A stretch of 64,000 nucleotides of DNA from contig OY992538.1 of the NCBI GenBank assembly GCA_963921195.1, positions 61,122,852 through 61,186,851 on the forward strand, written 5' to 3'. The DNA comes from Pegoplata infirma. Taxonomy: Eukaryota; Arthropoda; Insecta; Diptera; Anthomyiidae. The position numbers were made by a program, and so were the translations under genes. The notes beneath the pieces are model-generated. The model made no database searches. It was given only the letters and a program-made list of their open reading frames with translations, and was not told the origin of the DNA. Below are positions 46,975-59,000 of this stretch, piece by piece (within the stretch, counting starts at the first letter, position 1; the number at the start of each line of letters is the position of its first letter).

Positions 46975-48732
46975 TGGAAATGTTCATATATATTATTGAT
47001 CAGTGATCGATTCTAAGACATTCTAGCGATGTCCGTCTGTCCGTCCGTCCGTCCGTCTGTCCGTCCGTCTGTCCGTCCGTCCGTCTGTGGAAGACACGAT
47101 ACAGTCCAAAATAAAAGTGGTAGACTCCTGAAATTTGGCACATATATGTCTTATGTTCCTAGGCTGGTTAATATTGGAGATGGGCAAAATCGGACCAGGG
47201 GGAAAAAAGTTCCCCCTTGAAGAACTAAACAAACCTCTGAAAAATACCATATTTTTACATGATTTTTTGTGTTTTTGTTTAACAAATCCAACATTTTAAT
47301 GCTACAAGAAGTTCAAGATCCTGCATTTGGACCCACAGATTTAGAAAAAATCGTTTTACGGTCCAACCCCCCCCCCCCCCTTTTATGGGCGTGGAATAAT
47401 TTTTTTTTTTTATATAATGATAAATTTGTATTTCTTTAGTGCAAAAAGCATAAGAATTATTTTTTTAACACTTATTCGAGAGGAATTGTGCCCCACCAAT
47501 TACCACTACCGACCCCCCCCCCCCCCAAAAAAAAAAACGCCCCTGCAATTTTTTTTTTATTTATTTGCTAGTTGGACACGGTGCCCTGGAGAGGATTTAA
47601 ATAAAATTTTGGTGTTACTCCAATTTTTAAGCGGATTATGTTTTTGGACTATAAAAGAAAGAAAATGAGCCAAAAAAGAAAAAAAAAAGTACTAGGCGCT
47701 TTTTTTTTGGCGGGCAAAAAGATGAATTTCAAAAAAACAAAAAAGAATTTATTCTTTCAAATGCATTAAAAATTTTTTATACAGATGTAAATTCATCAAA
47801 TATTCACTTGTCAGTGAGATTTAAATATATATGTGACATATTTTTTCAGATATGAGACTTAAAAGAATAATTTCACTTTTTAGTGAGACTAAATGAAATT
47901 TTTTCTTTAATTTAATGAACATTTTAACTCTAGCAGTTACTTCACATTTAATATTGATCCTGTTTCTAGATTTTGAAGAGGGGAAGTTACCCCAACAATA
48001 CAAACAAAATAAACAAAGGATTTTTGGCGAAATAAACAAAATTAAAAAAGGATATTAAGTCCATCCATAAGTTTCGCAATAAATAAATAGTCCAAACCAC
48101 TTTCTGTATCTCTTTTTAAACTATTTACTTTATTTGACTCTTCCTTAGGCATTGCAAACACATTTTTAATGATTTTGACTATCGTTTTCTGATTTTTCTT
48201 AGTTTTGAAAAAAACATTTTTAACAAAAAATATTAATTCTTTTAAAATTATATGACTCACTAAGGTCTAAACTGAGGCAACTTTGTGTTCTGCTGTCCGT
48301 CTGAGTAGTACACTGAAAACTTTTAAGAACTAACATTTTTAAATACAATTTACAAGGACATATTTCATTTAGTTTCAATTAATAGTGAAATTATTCTTTT
48401 AAGTCTCATATCTGGAAAAGTATGTTACATATATATCTAAATCTCACTGATAAGTAAATATGTGATGAATTTACATCCGTATATACAAATTTTAATTCAT
48501 TTGAAAGAATAAATTCTTTTTTGTTTTTTTGAAATTCATCTTTTTGCCCGCCAAAAAAAAAAGCGCCTAGTATTTTTTTTCTTTTTTGGCTCATTTTCTT
48601 TCTTTTATCTTCTAAAAACATAATCCACTTAAAAATTGGAGTAACACCAACATTTTATTTAAATCCTATTCAGGGCACCGTGTGGAGGGTATAAAAGATT
48701 CGGCACAGCCGAATTTAACACTCTTACTTGTT
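46975..48732 (+). mobile_element. mini-me-like repeat with internal foldback
   Basis: The head GATTCTAAGACATTCTAGCGA leads into a (GTCY)n block at 47028-47088. The tail at 48684-48732 is GTGGAGGGTATAAAAGATTC then GCACAGCCGAATTTAACACT. A foldback occupies about 47590-48680: CTAGGCGCTTTTTTTTTGGC at 47690 mirrors GCGCCTAGTATTTTTTTTC at 48563. The (GTCY)n block and dispersed occurrence fit the mini-me class described in Diptera. Confidence 0.65.
47028..47088 (+). repeat. (GTCY)n microsatellite
   Basis: About 15 units of GTCC or GTCT. Sister tracts occur at 48868-48898 and, inverted, at 54808-54853; related GTCT/GACA tracts sit inside both Helitron 5' ends. Frames read through it (poly RTDRRTD or CPSVRPS) are artefacts. 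Confidence 0.95.
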
Positions 48733-49568
48733 TTTTATACCCTCCACTCTAGTAATAGAGGGTATATATAAGTTTGTCATTCCGTTTGTAACACCTCGAA
48801 ATATTGGTCCTACCATAAAGTATATATATTCATGATCCTCGATCGATTTTAAGACGATCTAGCGATGTCCGTCCGTCTGTCTGTCTGTCTGTCTGTTGAA
48901 AACACGCTAACTTTTGAAAGACTTTACGGAGGCTCCTGAAGTTTGGCATATATGTTGGGCATTTACCTGGTCAGGTTGGTATTGTAATCCAGCGAAATCG
49001 GTCCAGTGGTTCAAAAGTTATAAGCAAATGAGTGAATTTCGGCAAGGTTTTTTTTGAATTTATGAGATAAAACACACGGTTACTTTCGAACGGCAATCCT
49101 GAGGAAGCTGAAGTGTGGCGTATATATTTGTCGTTCTTCAGGTCCGGTTCGTTTTAAATTTCAGCCAAATCGGTCCAGTGGTTCAAAAGTTATTAGCAAA
49201 ACCGTAAATTTCAGATTCGCCTCACCTTAAATTCACGTGTTGAAAACCCTTTAATCATGTTTTAAAAACATTGGTCACAAAAATATTTTACATCGCATTT
49301 TTGTCACTCAAAAATATTTTACACTAAAAGAAAAAAAATACACTCGAAAAAAATTTTACACTCAAAAAAAATTTTACACTCAAAAAAAAAATTTAGTAAA
49401 TTTTTTTTTTTTTTTTTTAAATTATTTAAAGTAAAAAGTTTTTTTACACAAAATAAAATAATCAAAGATGTTATTTTTTCACTCTAGAAAATTTACTATA
49501 ACTTAAAAAGGGCATTGTGGAGGGTATTCATAGATTCGGCCAAGTCGAATTTAATTTTTCAACTTGTT
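48733..49568 (+). mobile_element. mini-me-like repeat, compact copy
   Basis: Full-looking unit of about 836 bp: head TTATACCCTCCACTCTAGTA and GTTTGTCATTCCGTTTGTAA, (GTCY)n at 48868-48898, body with AAATCGGTCCAGTGGTTCAA twice, tail GTGGAGGGTATTCATAGATT plus GGCCAAGTCGAATTTAATTT. The head starts directly after the tail of its neighbour. Confidence 0.75.
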
Positions 49569-51609
49569 TTAAGTTTAGATGTTTGTCTATCCACACAAAA
49601 AATCGTTTTTTCTAAAAATTCGCATTTGAATATTAAATTTCATAACAATTTTGTAATTTGCTTGTACATATTTTCTTGTGTTAACATGGCGAATGAGCAT
49701 TGAATATTTGCATAAATATTACTCATACGCTACGTTGAAAGAGGAAATTACAAACAAGCAAATTACTAATTTGTTATGAAATTCAAAATTCAAATGAGAT
49801 TTTCTCGAAAAAAAAAACGAAAAACACATGTCTAATTTTTTTTTGTGTGAATAGACAAACATCTAATCTTTAACAAAAAAAAAAATAAAAAATAAAGGTG
49901 GCCGGATTTTTGATAAATTGACTTTTTTAAAAAATGGAAAATTTCAGAACAGATTCTGAAAATTTTCCAAAAAAAAATAGTCGATAGCCCATACAAAACT
50001 ATACAAGAGTGTAAATTTTTGAGACTCTGGTGCATTCCGCTTTAATTTGATAAATATTTAAACAAGGAAACTCGGCAAAAATTTGAAAATTGTTAAAATA
50101 TTTGATCACGCCTCTTAAGCCTAGTTTTTGAAAAATTTAAAAACCAAAAACGCAAGTCTCTTAGCTCCATATAGGGTCATTCATACAACCTATTCTCAAA
50201 TTCAAGGGACACATGTTTTTTTTCGCTGGACATTTGGTGTGGAATGCCTTATATATCTTATACAATTTTTATCGGATTTTCTGAAGAACCATCGTATTTT
50301 CTTCGTAATAGATCAGACTTGAACTGTAAAGAGAGAAAAAAAATTTAATTTTTTTTTTTATTTCTAAAATTTGTAATAGAATTTACTTTTTTTGCCCAAA
50401 TTTCACTAAAATTGAAGTAAAATTGTCGTTATATCGATTAATAGTTTCTAAGCCGATAATCAGATTAAAAAATGTTGTATGCAGGGTTGATTGACCATTA
50501 AATTACCTTTAATTAAAAACCAAAAACAATAAAATCCATTAATTTGCTCCGGAGATATTTTCATTTAAGTAAAACCACTTTTTTAAAAAGATGAAAATTT
50601 GAAAAGTTGGCAATTTCTCGGAAACTGTTGCACTTTTGAAACTTTGGAGTAGTTTTTATAGATTCAGCGTTAGATTTTATATGGAAAATGAATCAATAAC
50701 AATGCGTTAAACACGGAATAACATAGTAAATATGCCATACAATTGTTGGAGAGCATACAAATATTTTGTTTATCACTCCGTTGTGGGTGTGAACCCTATA
50801 AAGTATATGGGGCATTCCATGCCAAATCGCACACTTTCGGACCCGACCCCCTTCGATTTATTTCATTTTTGGATTTGATTAAGTACGTATTAAATGCAAC
50901 TTGCACACCAAATTTCAGCCTTTTATTTCAAAATGGCGTTGAGTAATCATAAAAAAAAAAATAAGAAACTGAAAGTTTTAATTAATTTTAAGCTGTACAA
51001 AATATAGACATCTTAAAAAAAGTTGGACAAGATTTTGTTGATTTTTAAATGAACGGGTGGGTGGTCGGAGCCAGCTGTAAGCTAAGAGTGCGAATACTAT
51101 AATATTTATACCTTCCAACCACAGTATTATACTCACTTTGTCATTCCATTGAAATATCGGTCTAGGACCCCATAAAGTATTTATTAGCAAATCCATTTTT
51201 AATTTATTTATTTCATCGGCATTTCTATGCTACAAGATAAATCTTATAATTACAGCATAGAACTTAAGGCGTATAAAAAGGTTAATTTGTTTAATAAGTT
51301 TCATACCTATATAAAAAAAACATTATAAAAAAAAAATAACATAATTGAACAATTTTTAGAGATAATATACATACATTATTCAAATGGAAATTAAACTGAC
51401 GAATCACCAATTTTTTTAATTTTTGGTTATTTGATTTTTTTTGTATAATTATCTTGAAAATTTGTAAAATTACCAAAAAATTTGTAAAATTACAAAAAAA
51501 TGTAAATTTCGATTTGTTACAAAACAAGGAAAACGGTCAAATATTGGTAAAATGGGATTACGAGATTTTTCCTAGTAATTTGACAAAGTTTTTTTTGTGT
51601 GTATATCAA
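49569..51609. repeat. Mixed palindromic repeats, no gene
   Basis: 49569-49860 is a palindrome centred near 49705 (TTGTAATTTGCTTGTACATA versus AAGCAAATTACTAATTTGTT) that also forms the core of 61786-62700. 49861-50262 is the inverted GGCATTCCACACC repeat. 50795-50960 is one end of the GGGGCATTCCA family (ATATGGGGCATTCCATGCC). 51110-51180 is a mini-me-like scrap. 51450-51605 is the repeat also at 43120. No coding signal. Confidence 0.55.
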
Positions 51610-51938
51610 GGTTGGAAATCGAAACTAATAACGGTACCGGTATCGGTATTGGTATCATTTTTTTTTATTTATTTCGGCATCGGTATCGGTTATGGTATTT
51701 GAGTTGATTTGGTCGATACCGGTACGTACCGGTATTATCGAAAAAAATGCTAAAAATATAAAAAACGCATAAAAACTTAAAAAAAATATTTTTTTTCTTC
51801 AATTTTAATACTAAAAACGTATTTACGTATTTATTTTTAGCATTTTTTCTAAAATGCCCTTTAAAATGTAAAAAAAAAATAAAATAGCGTTTTTTAGGGG
51901 GCGAGCCGAGAAAACTGTAATTTTCTTATCCCCTTGAT

Positions 51939-52188
51939 TAGGTTAGGTTGTAAGTGGCTGCTGACGTTTTACGTCAACACACGTAGACTCTGAGGTCCAT
52001 TGTGATACCACGGGATCGTAATAGGTTTCCCTACTAGTCCCTGTCGTTAAACCAGTTTGAGCTTCTTATGAAACTCCTTAGATATTGAATTTTGACATCC
52101 GACAAATCAGAAAGATCGTACAGCTCCCTAGATCCCAGTAAAGCAAGTCTCTGACCAGAAAGTGCCGGGCAATGGCAAATTAATCTTA
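51939..52188 (-). mobile_element. 3' fragment of an RNase H-type LINE, 11-bp TSD
   Basis: Minus orientation, 250 bp, 5' truncated. The tail reads AACCTAACCTAATC-like, the same pentamer tail as the LINE at 33190. Flanks ATCCCCTTGAT (51928-51938) and ATCCCCTTAAT (52189-52199) match 10 of 11. The coding remnant CPALSGQRLALLGSRELYDL then SDLSDVKIQYLRSFI aligns with CPALARTRLHILGRHDFESL of the larger copy, so they belong to one clade but different subfamilies. Confidence 0.85.
52034..52173 (-). pseudogene. LINE ORF2 C-terminal tail
   Basis: An open frame of about 45 codons from HCPALSGQRL to NWFNDRD, then stop at 52034-52036. It is the segment after the Cys/His cluster in RNase H LINEs. Truncated at the 5' end by the insertion mechanism, not by mutation. 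Confidence 0.8.
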
Positions 52189-52252
52189 ATCCCCTTAATT
52201 AAAGTGCAGGACTTTGAAGTTATTCTGACATAAAAATGTTTCATTTGTTTAA

Positions 52253-52792
52253 CCCATTTCGGTCCTCTGTTCGATTTTTCGAACAGTAGAGAATATATCA
52301 AAAAAATATTTATGTATGAAAAATGTGGAATTTCGGGTAAATATGGTTTCGAATGTTAAGTCTCATCATTCTGCAATTAAAAAAAATATCCCCACTTGAC
52401 CCCCGTTATTTATATGTCCATGAAATGCAATGCAAATCAGCACAGAAATTGTTTTAAGCTAAAACGAAAATTTACCATTTTTTGATTTTCGGCTTTTAAT
52501 TTTTTTGATTATTTTTAAATTTTTTTTAGATTTAATTTATTATTAAATTCCCCTAATTTGAATCATTTTGAAACTATTTATTTTGAAAATAATGAAATAA
52601 ATTAATAAAATAGCAAAAAAATCCAAACATTAAAATTGCATAAAAAATTGAAATGCAGGCTTTTCTAAGAAAACGGCACATTGAATTTTTTTTGACAAGA
52701 TTTTTGAGGTCAGCGGGTTCTAATTACCCTAAAAAAGTACCTTTTTTTTTAAAAAAAGAGAAAAATGACATTAAATCTTGGTCCAAAATGGG
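52253..52792. mobile_element. TTAA-flanked MITE (CCCATT ends), copy 2 inverted
   Basis: TTAA at 52249-52252 and 52793-52796; ends CCCATTTCGG and AAAATGGG. It contains the hairpin GTTCGATTTTTCGAAC near its left end and text mirrored from 43745-44226 (AAATCAGCACAGAAATTG, AAATCCAAACATTAAAATTG). Copies differ by indels; this one is 58 bp longer. Confidence 0.78.
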
Positions 52793-53407
52793 TTAAGAAA
52801 AGTAAAAAAAATGTGTAAAAAAAGAAGAAAAGTTAAATTAGACTTAGGCGAATTCATGAGTACCTTCCACAGTTCCCTTTTAAAGTGATAGTTAGTTTTC
52901 TAACGTGAAAAAAAAAATTAACAATTTTGATTAGAAATATTTTATTTTGAGTAAAAAACTTTTTTTAGTCATTTTTGAAAAATAAAAAAATTACAACATT
53001 TTGCGTTAAATTTTTTTTCGATTCTTTTGTTTAATTGTAAAAATATTTGTGAGTGACAAAAATACTTTATAAAATATTTTTCTGACTCTTCGATGCTTTT
53101 AAAGCTGGTTTAAAGGGTTTTTCAACACGTAAACTAATGGTGAAACCAATTTGAAATTCACGGTTTAGCTAATAATTTTTGAACCACCAAGACCTATAAA
53201 TATCAAAAAAATACTTGGGCTCCCACATCGCGGATTAAATAAAAATATCCAAAAAACTGTTGACTTGTTTTTGAAATTTTTACTAAATATACGATGTGGG
53301 TGCCGAAAGATTTATTTGATTTTTATGAGACTTCGGGGAGGCATTTGGAGTACGATTTTTCATTTACAAAAACCAAAAAAATTACAAATTATTAAATTTT
53401 AAATTAA

Positions 53408-54992
53408 ACAAGTAGAAAAATTTAATTCGACTTGGTCGAATCTATGAATACCCTCCACAATGTTATCTGATAGTAATTTTCTAAAAAATTTCTACAAATT
53501 TTTTATTAGAAATATATTATTTTGAGTAGAACTTTTTTTAATCAATCAAATTTTTTTGAGTGTAAAATTTTTTTGACTGTCAACATTTTTTTGAGTGTGA
53601 CATTTCATTAAAAAAAAAAAATAATTAAATAAAAAAAACATTTTTTTTTGAGTGTACCATTTTTTTGAGTGTATATATTTTTTAGTGTACAATAGGGATA
53701 TAACCATTTGCGTTTTTTTGCAAATATCAAAAAGAACCTATCATATTTAGAAAGTACATGAAAAATCAAGAAGAAATGTGTGTTCTTTTTTTCGCGAATG
53801 TTAAAAAAGGTTCGGCACCGATCGCGATGAAGTTTTCGCTAATATTTTTTTTTTATTATTCGGAAAACCCGTATTTCTAGTGTCGAAAACCATTTTATAA
53901 ATTTGTTATTGTTTTATTTTTGTTGTTTAATGACAAAAAGCCAAAAAAACGGTGGATGGGAAGGAATCCCACCATAAAACATAAAAAAAATTAAATTTAT
54001 GGTGTTTTAGAAATTGCAATCGGTGCCGAAGGTTTTTGGACCAAAATGTCCCCGGATAACGTTTTTTCTTATCAGTATAAAATTGCCCATACGATTAGGA
54101 TAGGTTCCTATTTTGGTTATATCCCTAGTGTACAATTTCTTTGAGTAACAAAATTACTTTGTAAAATATTTTTGTTGTTTTATACCTATAGGTAATACAA
54201 AAAAAAAAAACTATTTCACATATTTCTCTCTTTTTATTTTACCATCCTCTTCTTTAAAAACCAAAAACAAACTAACCCATATTATTTATTTGATTTTTTC
54301 CAAAAATACTTACTATACACCGTTACATACAGTTACTCTAACAATAACAAATATTTACTTGTCTAACAACTAAACTGCACCCCACGAGAGGAAAACAAAC
54401 AACAACAAGTTTTAAAAAAACTGGTATTTCACCATGCTTTTAAAACTTGTTTCACGAGTTTTCAAGAGTTTGAGGTGAAAAGAATCTGAAATTCAGAGCC
54501 TTGCTTATAACTTTTGAACCACTGAACCGATTTTGCTGAAATTCAAAACCAAACAGACTTGTTGAACGACAAATATATATAACACGTTTCAGCACCCTCA
54601 GAATCGTCTTTCGAAAGTTAGAGTGGTTTTAATCTCGTAAATTCGCAAAATACCCTTGCCGAAATTTACTCTTTTGCTCATAACTTTTGAACCACTGGAC
54701 CGATTTGGCTGGATTGCAATACCAACCTGACCCGGTAAATCGTCAACATATATGTCAAACTTCAGGAGCCTCCATAAAGTCTTTCAAAAGTTAGCGTGTT
54801 TTCAACGGACAGACAGACAGACGGACGGACGGACGGACGGACGGACGGACGGACAACGCTAGATCGACTTAAAATCGATCAAGGATCATGAATATATATA
54901 CTTTATGGGGTCCAAGACCAATATTTCGATGTGTTACAAACGGAATGACAAACTTATATATACCCTCTATCACTAGAGTGGAGGGTATAAAA
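53408..54992 (-). mobile_element. mini-me-like repeat, inverted copy with hAT insert
   Basis: Inverse of 48733-49568: tail CAAGTAGAAAAATTTAATTC and GAATACCCTCCACAATG at 53410-53465, (GGAC)n at 54808-54853, head ATGACAAACTTATATATACC at 54947-54966 and GAGTGGAGGGTATAAAAAA. Interrupted at 53693-54127. A second partial tail (ACTTAGGCGAATTCATGAGT) lies at 52842. Confidence 0.75.
53693..54127. mobile_element. hAT-like MITE, 435 bp, TSD GTGTACAA
   Basis: Ends TAGGGATATAACCA and TGGTTATATCCCTA (14 bp, perfect), duplication GTGTACAA at 53685-53692 and 54128-54135. The interior (TTTTTCGCGAATGTTAAAAA, CACCGATCGCGATGAAGTT) is related to 18962-19010 and 63430-63475, so this is a dispersed MITE family. 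Confidence 0.92.
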
Positions 54993-55110
54993 AAACATGG
55001 ATTTTAGTAAAAACCGTTTCAATACCGGTACGTTCCGGTGCCGAAGGAAAAGGTTTTTGGATACCGGTGTCCGATACCAAAACTGAGTTTCGATATTGGT
55101 ACACGTATTC

Positions 55111-55747
55111 AATTTAAAGGGTTTTGAAACGGATAACGGTATTGAAAAGGTATCGACTGCCAACATTGGTGTATATATATATCTGTCTGTCTGTCGGTTA
55201 TTGCACTTGACTGATATTTCGTGTAAATTTATTTTTTTGCGGAATTTTTTTTTACTTTTTGCAAATATGTATTTTTTACACTGAGGAGGGAATCAATACA
55301 TTCGACAAGGCCGAATTTAAAATGTTAACTTGTTTTTTTTTAATTTTTTCAAAAAGTGGAGTTAGCTGCTTTTTCCAAGCGACCACAGATGAATACATAA
55401 TGTATTTCACTATTTTGGATTGAAATTTTTCCTGGTTTTGCATAATTTAAGAAAATAAAATACAAATACAAAAAACAACATTCATATGGTTGTATTGGTC
55501 CAATCAAAATATATGCATTCCATGTATGTTTTAAAAAGTGTTCAACAAATATGTTGCTTTCCTCGAATATTTTTTCATAAAACATGTATGAGGTTTTTAA
55601 CAAAAAAATAAAATGCCATATATGTTTGCATTTTATTTGTTTGTAGATTTTTTTATTTGTTTCCTTTTAAATAGCACTCTTAATTGTACCAATATGCCAA
55701 AGGGGATTTACTCTTGAATTGAATATGAGTAGTTTGTTATTTATTAG
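55111..55747. other. Noncoding with mini-me-like tail
   Basis: CTGTCTGTCTGTCGG at 55182-55198 and GACAAGGCCGAATTTAAAAT near 55303-55323 are the (GTCY)n and tail signatures of a short, diverged mini-me-like copy. 55350-55740 is AT-rich without a recognisable feature. Confidence 0.5.
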
Positions 55748-56039
55748 CAGGGTAAGGAATGGCACGTGTGCCCAGGGCACATGTGCGCACATTTGGCACA
55801 TAGCACATCTGAAATGTGCCCCGTGTGCCATAAAATGGCACACGACACATAGGCCGTGTGCCATGTGCTGGCACACGGCACATTTCTGGTGTGCCATGTG
55901 CCATACACAAGGCACATGGCACATCTGAAATGTGCCGTGTGTCCTATTGTGACACATGGCACATCTGAAATGTGCCGTGTGCCAGCACATGACACATGGT
56001 AAGTGTGCCGTGTGCCAGTTATTGGCACATTTCAGATGT

Positions 56040-59000
56040 TTTTTTTTTGAATAATTGTTTTTAGAAATAAAATACTTTTTTCAGAAAAAATACTACTTTT
56101 TTAGAAAAAAAAACTAATTTTTTTTTTAAAATAGCACTTTTTTAGAAAAAAAAGTACTTTTTAGAAAAAATTTTATTTTTTAGCAAAAAAAAAAGTACTT
56201 GTTCGAAAAACAAGTACTTTTTTGGAAAAGTTTGTACTTTTTTAGAAAAAACAGTTCTTTTTAGAAAAAAATAGTACTTTTTTAGAAAAAATAGTACTTT
56301 TTTTAGAAAAAAAGGCCTTTTTAGAAAAAAATTTACATTTTAAGAAAAAGTAGTACTTTTTAGAAAAAATAGTACTTTTTTAGAAAAAACATTTCTTATT
56401 AGAAAAAATAGTACTTTTTTTAAGAAAACTGGTACTTTTTTAGAAAAAATAGTACTTTTTAGAAAAAAAGTACTTTTTTTAGAAAAAATAGTACTTTTTA
56501 GAAAAAATAGTACTTCTTTAGAAAAAAAGTACTTTTTAGAAAAACAAGTACTTTCTACCAAAAAAGTACTTTTTTTAGAAAAAATAGTACTTTTTAGAAA
56601 AAAAACGTACTTTTTTAGAAAAATAGTACTTTCTTAAAATAAATAGTACTTTTGTAAAAAAAAATACTTTTTAAGAAAAAAAAGTACTTTTTAAGAAAAA
56701 ATAGTACTTTTTAGAAAAAATAGTACTTTTTCGAAAAAAATTGTACTTTTTTTTAGAAAAAATAGTACTTTTTTAGAAAAAATAGTACTCTTTATAAAAA
56801 TTAGTACTTTTTTAGAAAAAAAGTACTTTTTAGAAAAAAATTTTACTTTTTTAGAAAAAAGTACCTTTTTAGAAAAAATAGTACTTTTTTAGGAAAAATA
56901 GTACTTCTTAGAAAAAAAGTACTTTTTCGAAAAAATAGTACTTTTTCAGAAAAAGTAGTACTTTTTAGAAAAAAATTTACTTTTGTAGAAAAAATAGTAC
57001 TTTTTAGAAAAAATTTTCCTTTTTTAGAAAAAAAGTACTTTTTTACAAAAAATTGTACTTTTTAGAAAAATTAGTACTGTTTTAGAAAAAAAGTACTTTA
57101 AAAAAAAACAAGTACTTTTTTAGAAAAATAGTACTTTTTTAAAAAAAAAGTACTTGTTAAAAAAGATAGTACTTTTTAGAGAAAAATGCCTTTTTAGAAA
57201 AAATAGTATTTTTTAGAAAAAAAATACTTTTTTAGAATAAATAGTACTTTTGTAAAAAAAAAAAAATACTTTTTAAGAAAAAAAAAGTAAATTTTTAGAA
57301 AAAATAGTACTTTTTAGAAAAAACAGTACTTTTTTTAGAAAAAACAGTACTTTTTGGAAAAAAATAGTACTTTTTAGAAAAAGTAGTAGTTTTTTTAGAA
57401 AAAATATTTCTCTTTAGAAAAAAATAGTACTTTTTTTAGAAAAATAGTACTTTCTTAGAAAAAATAGTACTTTTTAGAAAAAAAAAGTAATTTTTCGAAA
57501 AACAAGTACTTTTTTGGAAAAGTTAGTACTTTTTTAGAAAAAACAGTTCTTTTTAGAAAAAAATAGTACTTTTTTTTAGAAAAAAAGTACTTTTTTAGAA
57601 AAAATAGTACTTTTTAGAAAAAAATGTACTTTTTAAGAAAAAATAGTACTTTTTAGAAAAAATAGTCCTTTTTTAGAAAAGACATTTCTTGTTAGAAAAA
57701 ATAGTACTTTTTTAGAAAAAATAGTACTTTTTAGAAAAAATAGTGCTTTTTTAGAAAAAAAGTACTTTTTAGAAAAACAAGTACTTTCTACCAAAAAAGT
57801 ACTTTTTTTAGAAAAAATAGTACTTTTTAGAAAAAAAAGTACTTTTTTAGAAAAATAGTACTTTCTTAAAATAAATAGTACTTTTGTAAAAAAAAATACT
57901 TTTAAAAAAAAAAAAAGTACTTTTTTAGAAAAAAAAGTTCTTTTTAGAAAAAATAGTACTTTTTTCGAAAAAATGGTACTTTTTTAGAAAAATAGTACTT
58001 TTTTAGAAAAAATAGTACTGTTTATAAAAATTAGTACTTTTTTAGAAAAAAAAAAGTACTTTTTTTGAAAATATAGTACTTTTTTAGAAAAAAAGTACTT
58101 TTTAAAAAAAAAATTTACTTTTTTAGAAAAAAGTACCTTTTTAGAAAAAAATTACTTTTTAGAAAAAATAGTACTTTTTTAGAAAAAGTAGTACTTTTTC
58201 GAAAAAAATTTACTTTTTTAGAAAAAAATTTACTTTTTTAGAAAAAAATTTACTTTTTTAAAAAAAATAATACTTTTTAAAAAAAATTTTCCTTTTTTAG
58301 AAAAAAGTACTCTTTTAGAAAAAAAATACTTTTTTAGAAAAAATAGTACTTTTTAGAAAAAATTTTCCTTTTTTAGAAAAAATTTACTTTTTTAGAAAAA
58401 AATTTACTTTTTTAGAAAAAAATTTACTTTTTTAGAAAAAAATTTACTTTTTTTTAGAAAAAATTTTACTTTTTTGAAAAAATAGTACTTTTTACGAAAA
58501 ATAGTACCTTTTAGATAAAAAATTTACTTTCTTTTAAGAAAAAATTTTACTTTTTTGAAAAAATAGTACTTTTTACGAAAAGTACTACTTTTTTTCTAAA
58601 AAAGTACTTTTTTCCAAAAAAAAGTACTTTTTTATCTAAAAAGTACTATTTTTCGTAAAAAGTACTATTTTTTCATAAAAGTAAAATTTTTTCTAAAAAA
58701 AAGTAAATTTTTTTCTAAAAAGTACTATTTTTTCTAAAAAAATACTTTTTTTCTAAAAAGAACTATTTTTTCTAAAATGTACTATTTTCTCTAAAAAGTA
58801 CAATTTTTTCTAAAAAAAGTACTTTTTTATCTAAAAAGTACTTTTTTTCTAAAAAAAGTACTATTTTTTCTAAAAAAGTAAAATTTTTTCTAAAAAGTAG
58901 TATTTTTTAAAAAAAAAATACTTTTTTATCTTAAAAGTATTATTTTTTCAAAAAAGTACTATTTTTTCAAAAAGTACTATTTTTTCTAAAAAAAGTAAAC

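Larger units (their letters stand above)
51610..55110. mobile_element. ACCGGTA-rich repeat flanks enclosing several insertions
   Basis: 51610-51740 (GGTACCGGTATCGGTATTGG, ATACCGGTACGTACCGGTAT) and 55005-55100 (AATACCGGTACGTTCCGGTG, CCGATACCAAAACTGAGTTT) are inverted relative to each other. They look like the two ends of one foldback. Between them lie the LINE fragment 51939-52188, the TTAA MITE 52253-52792, the mini-me copy 53408-54992 and the hAT MITE 53693-54127. Confidence 0.5.

Noticed and set aside
47023..47250. Arg/Asp-rich or Ser/Pro-rich ORFs across GTCC/GTCT
   Set aside because: Microsatellite translation.
55667..56028. Cys/His-rich proteins resembling zinc fingers on both strands (also 61321-61657)
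   Set aside because: They are translations of GGCACA-type subterminal repeats, open in several frames at once.
56340..56561. Low-complexity FFLKSTIFSKK-type protein (also 60831-61073)
   Set aside because: Translation of the 18-19-bp minisatellite; the second crosses a MITE boundary.
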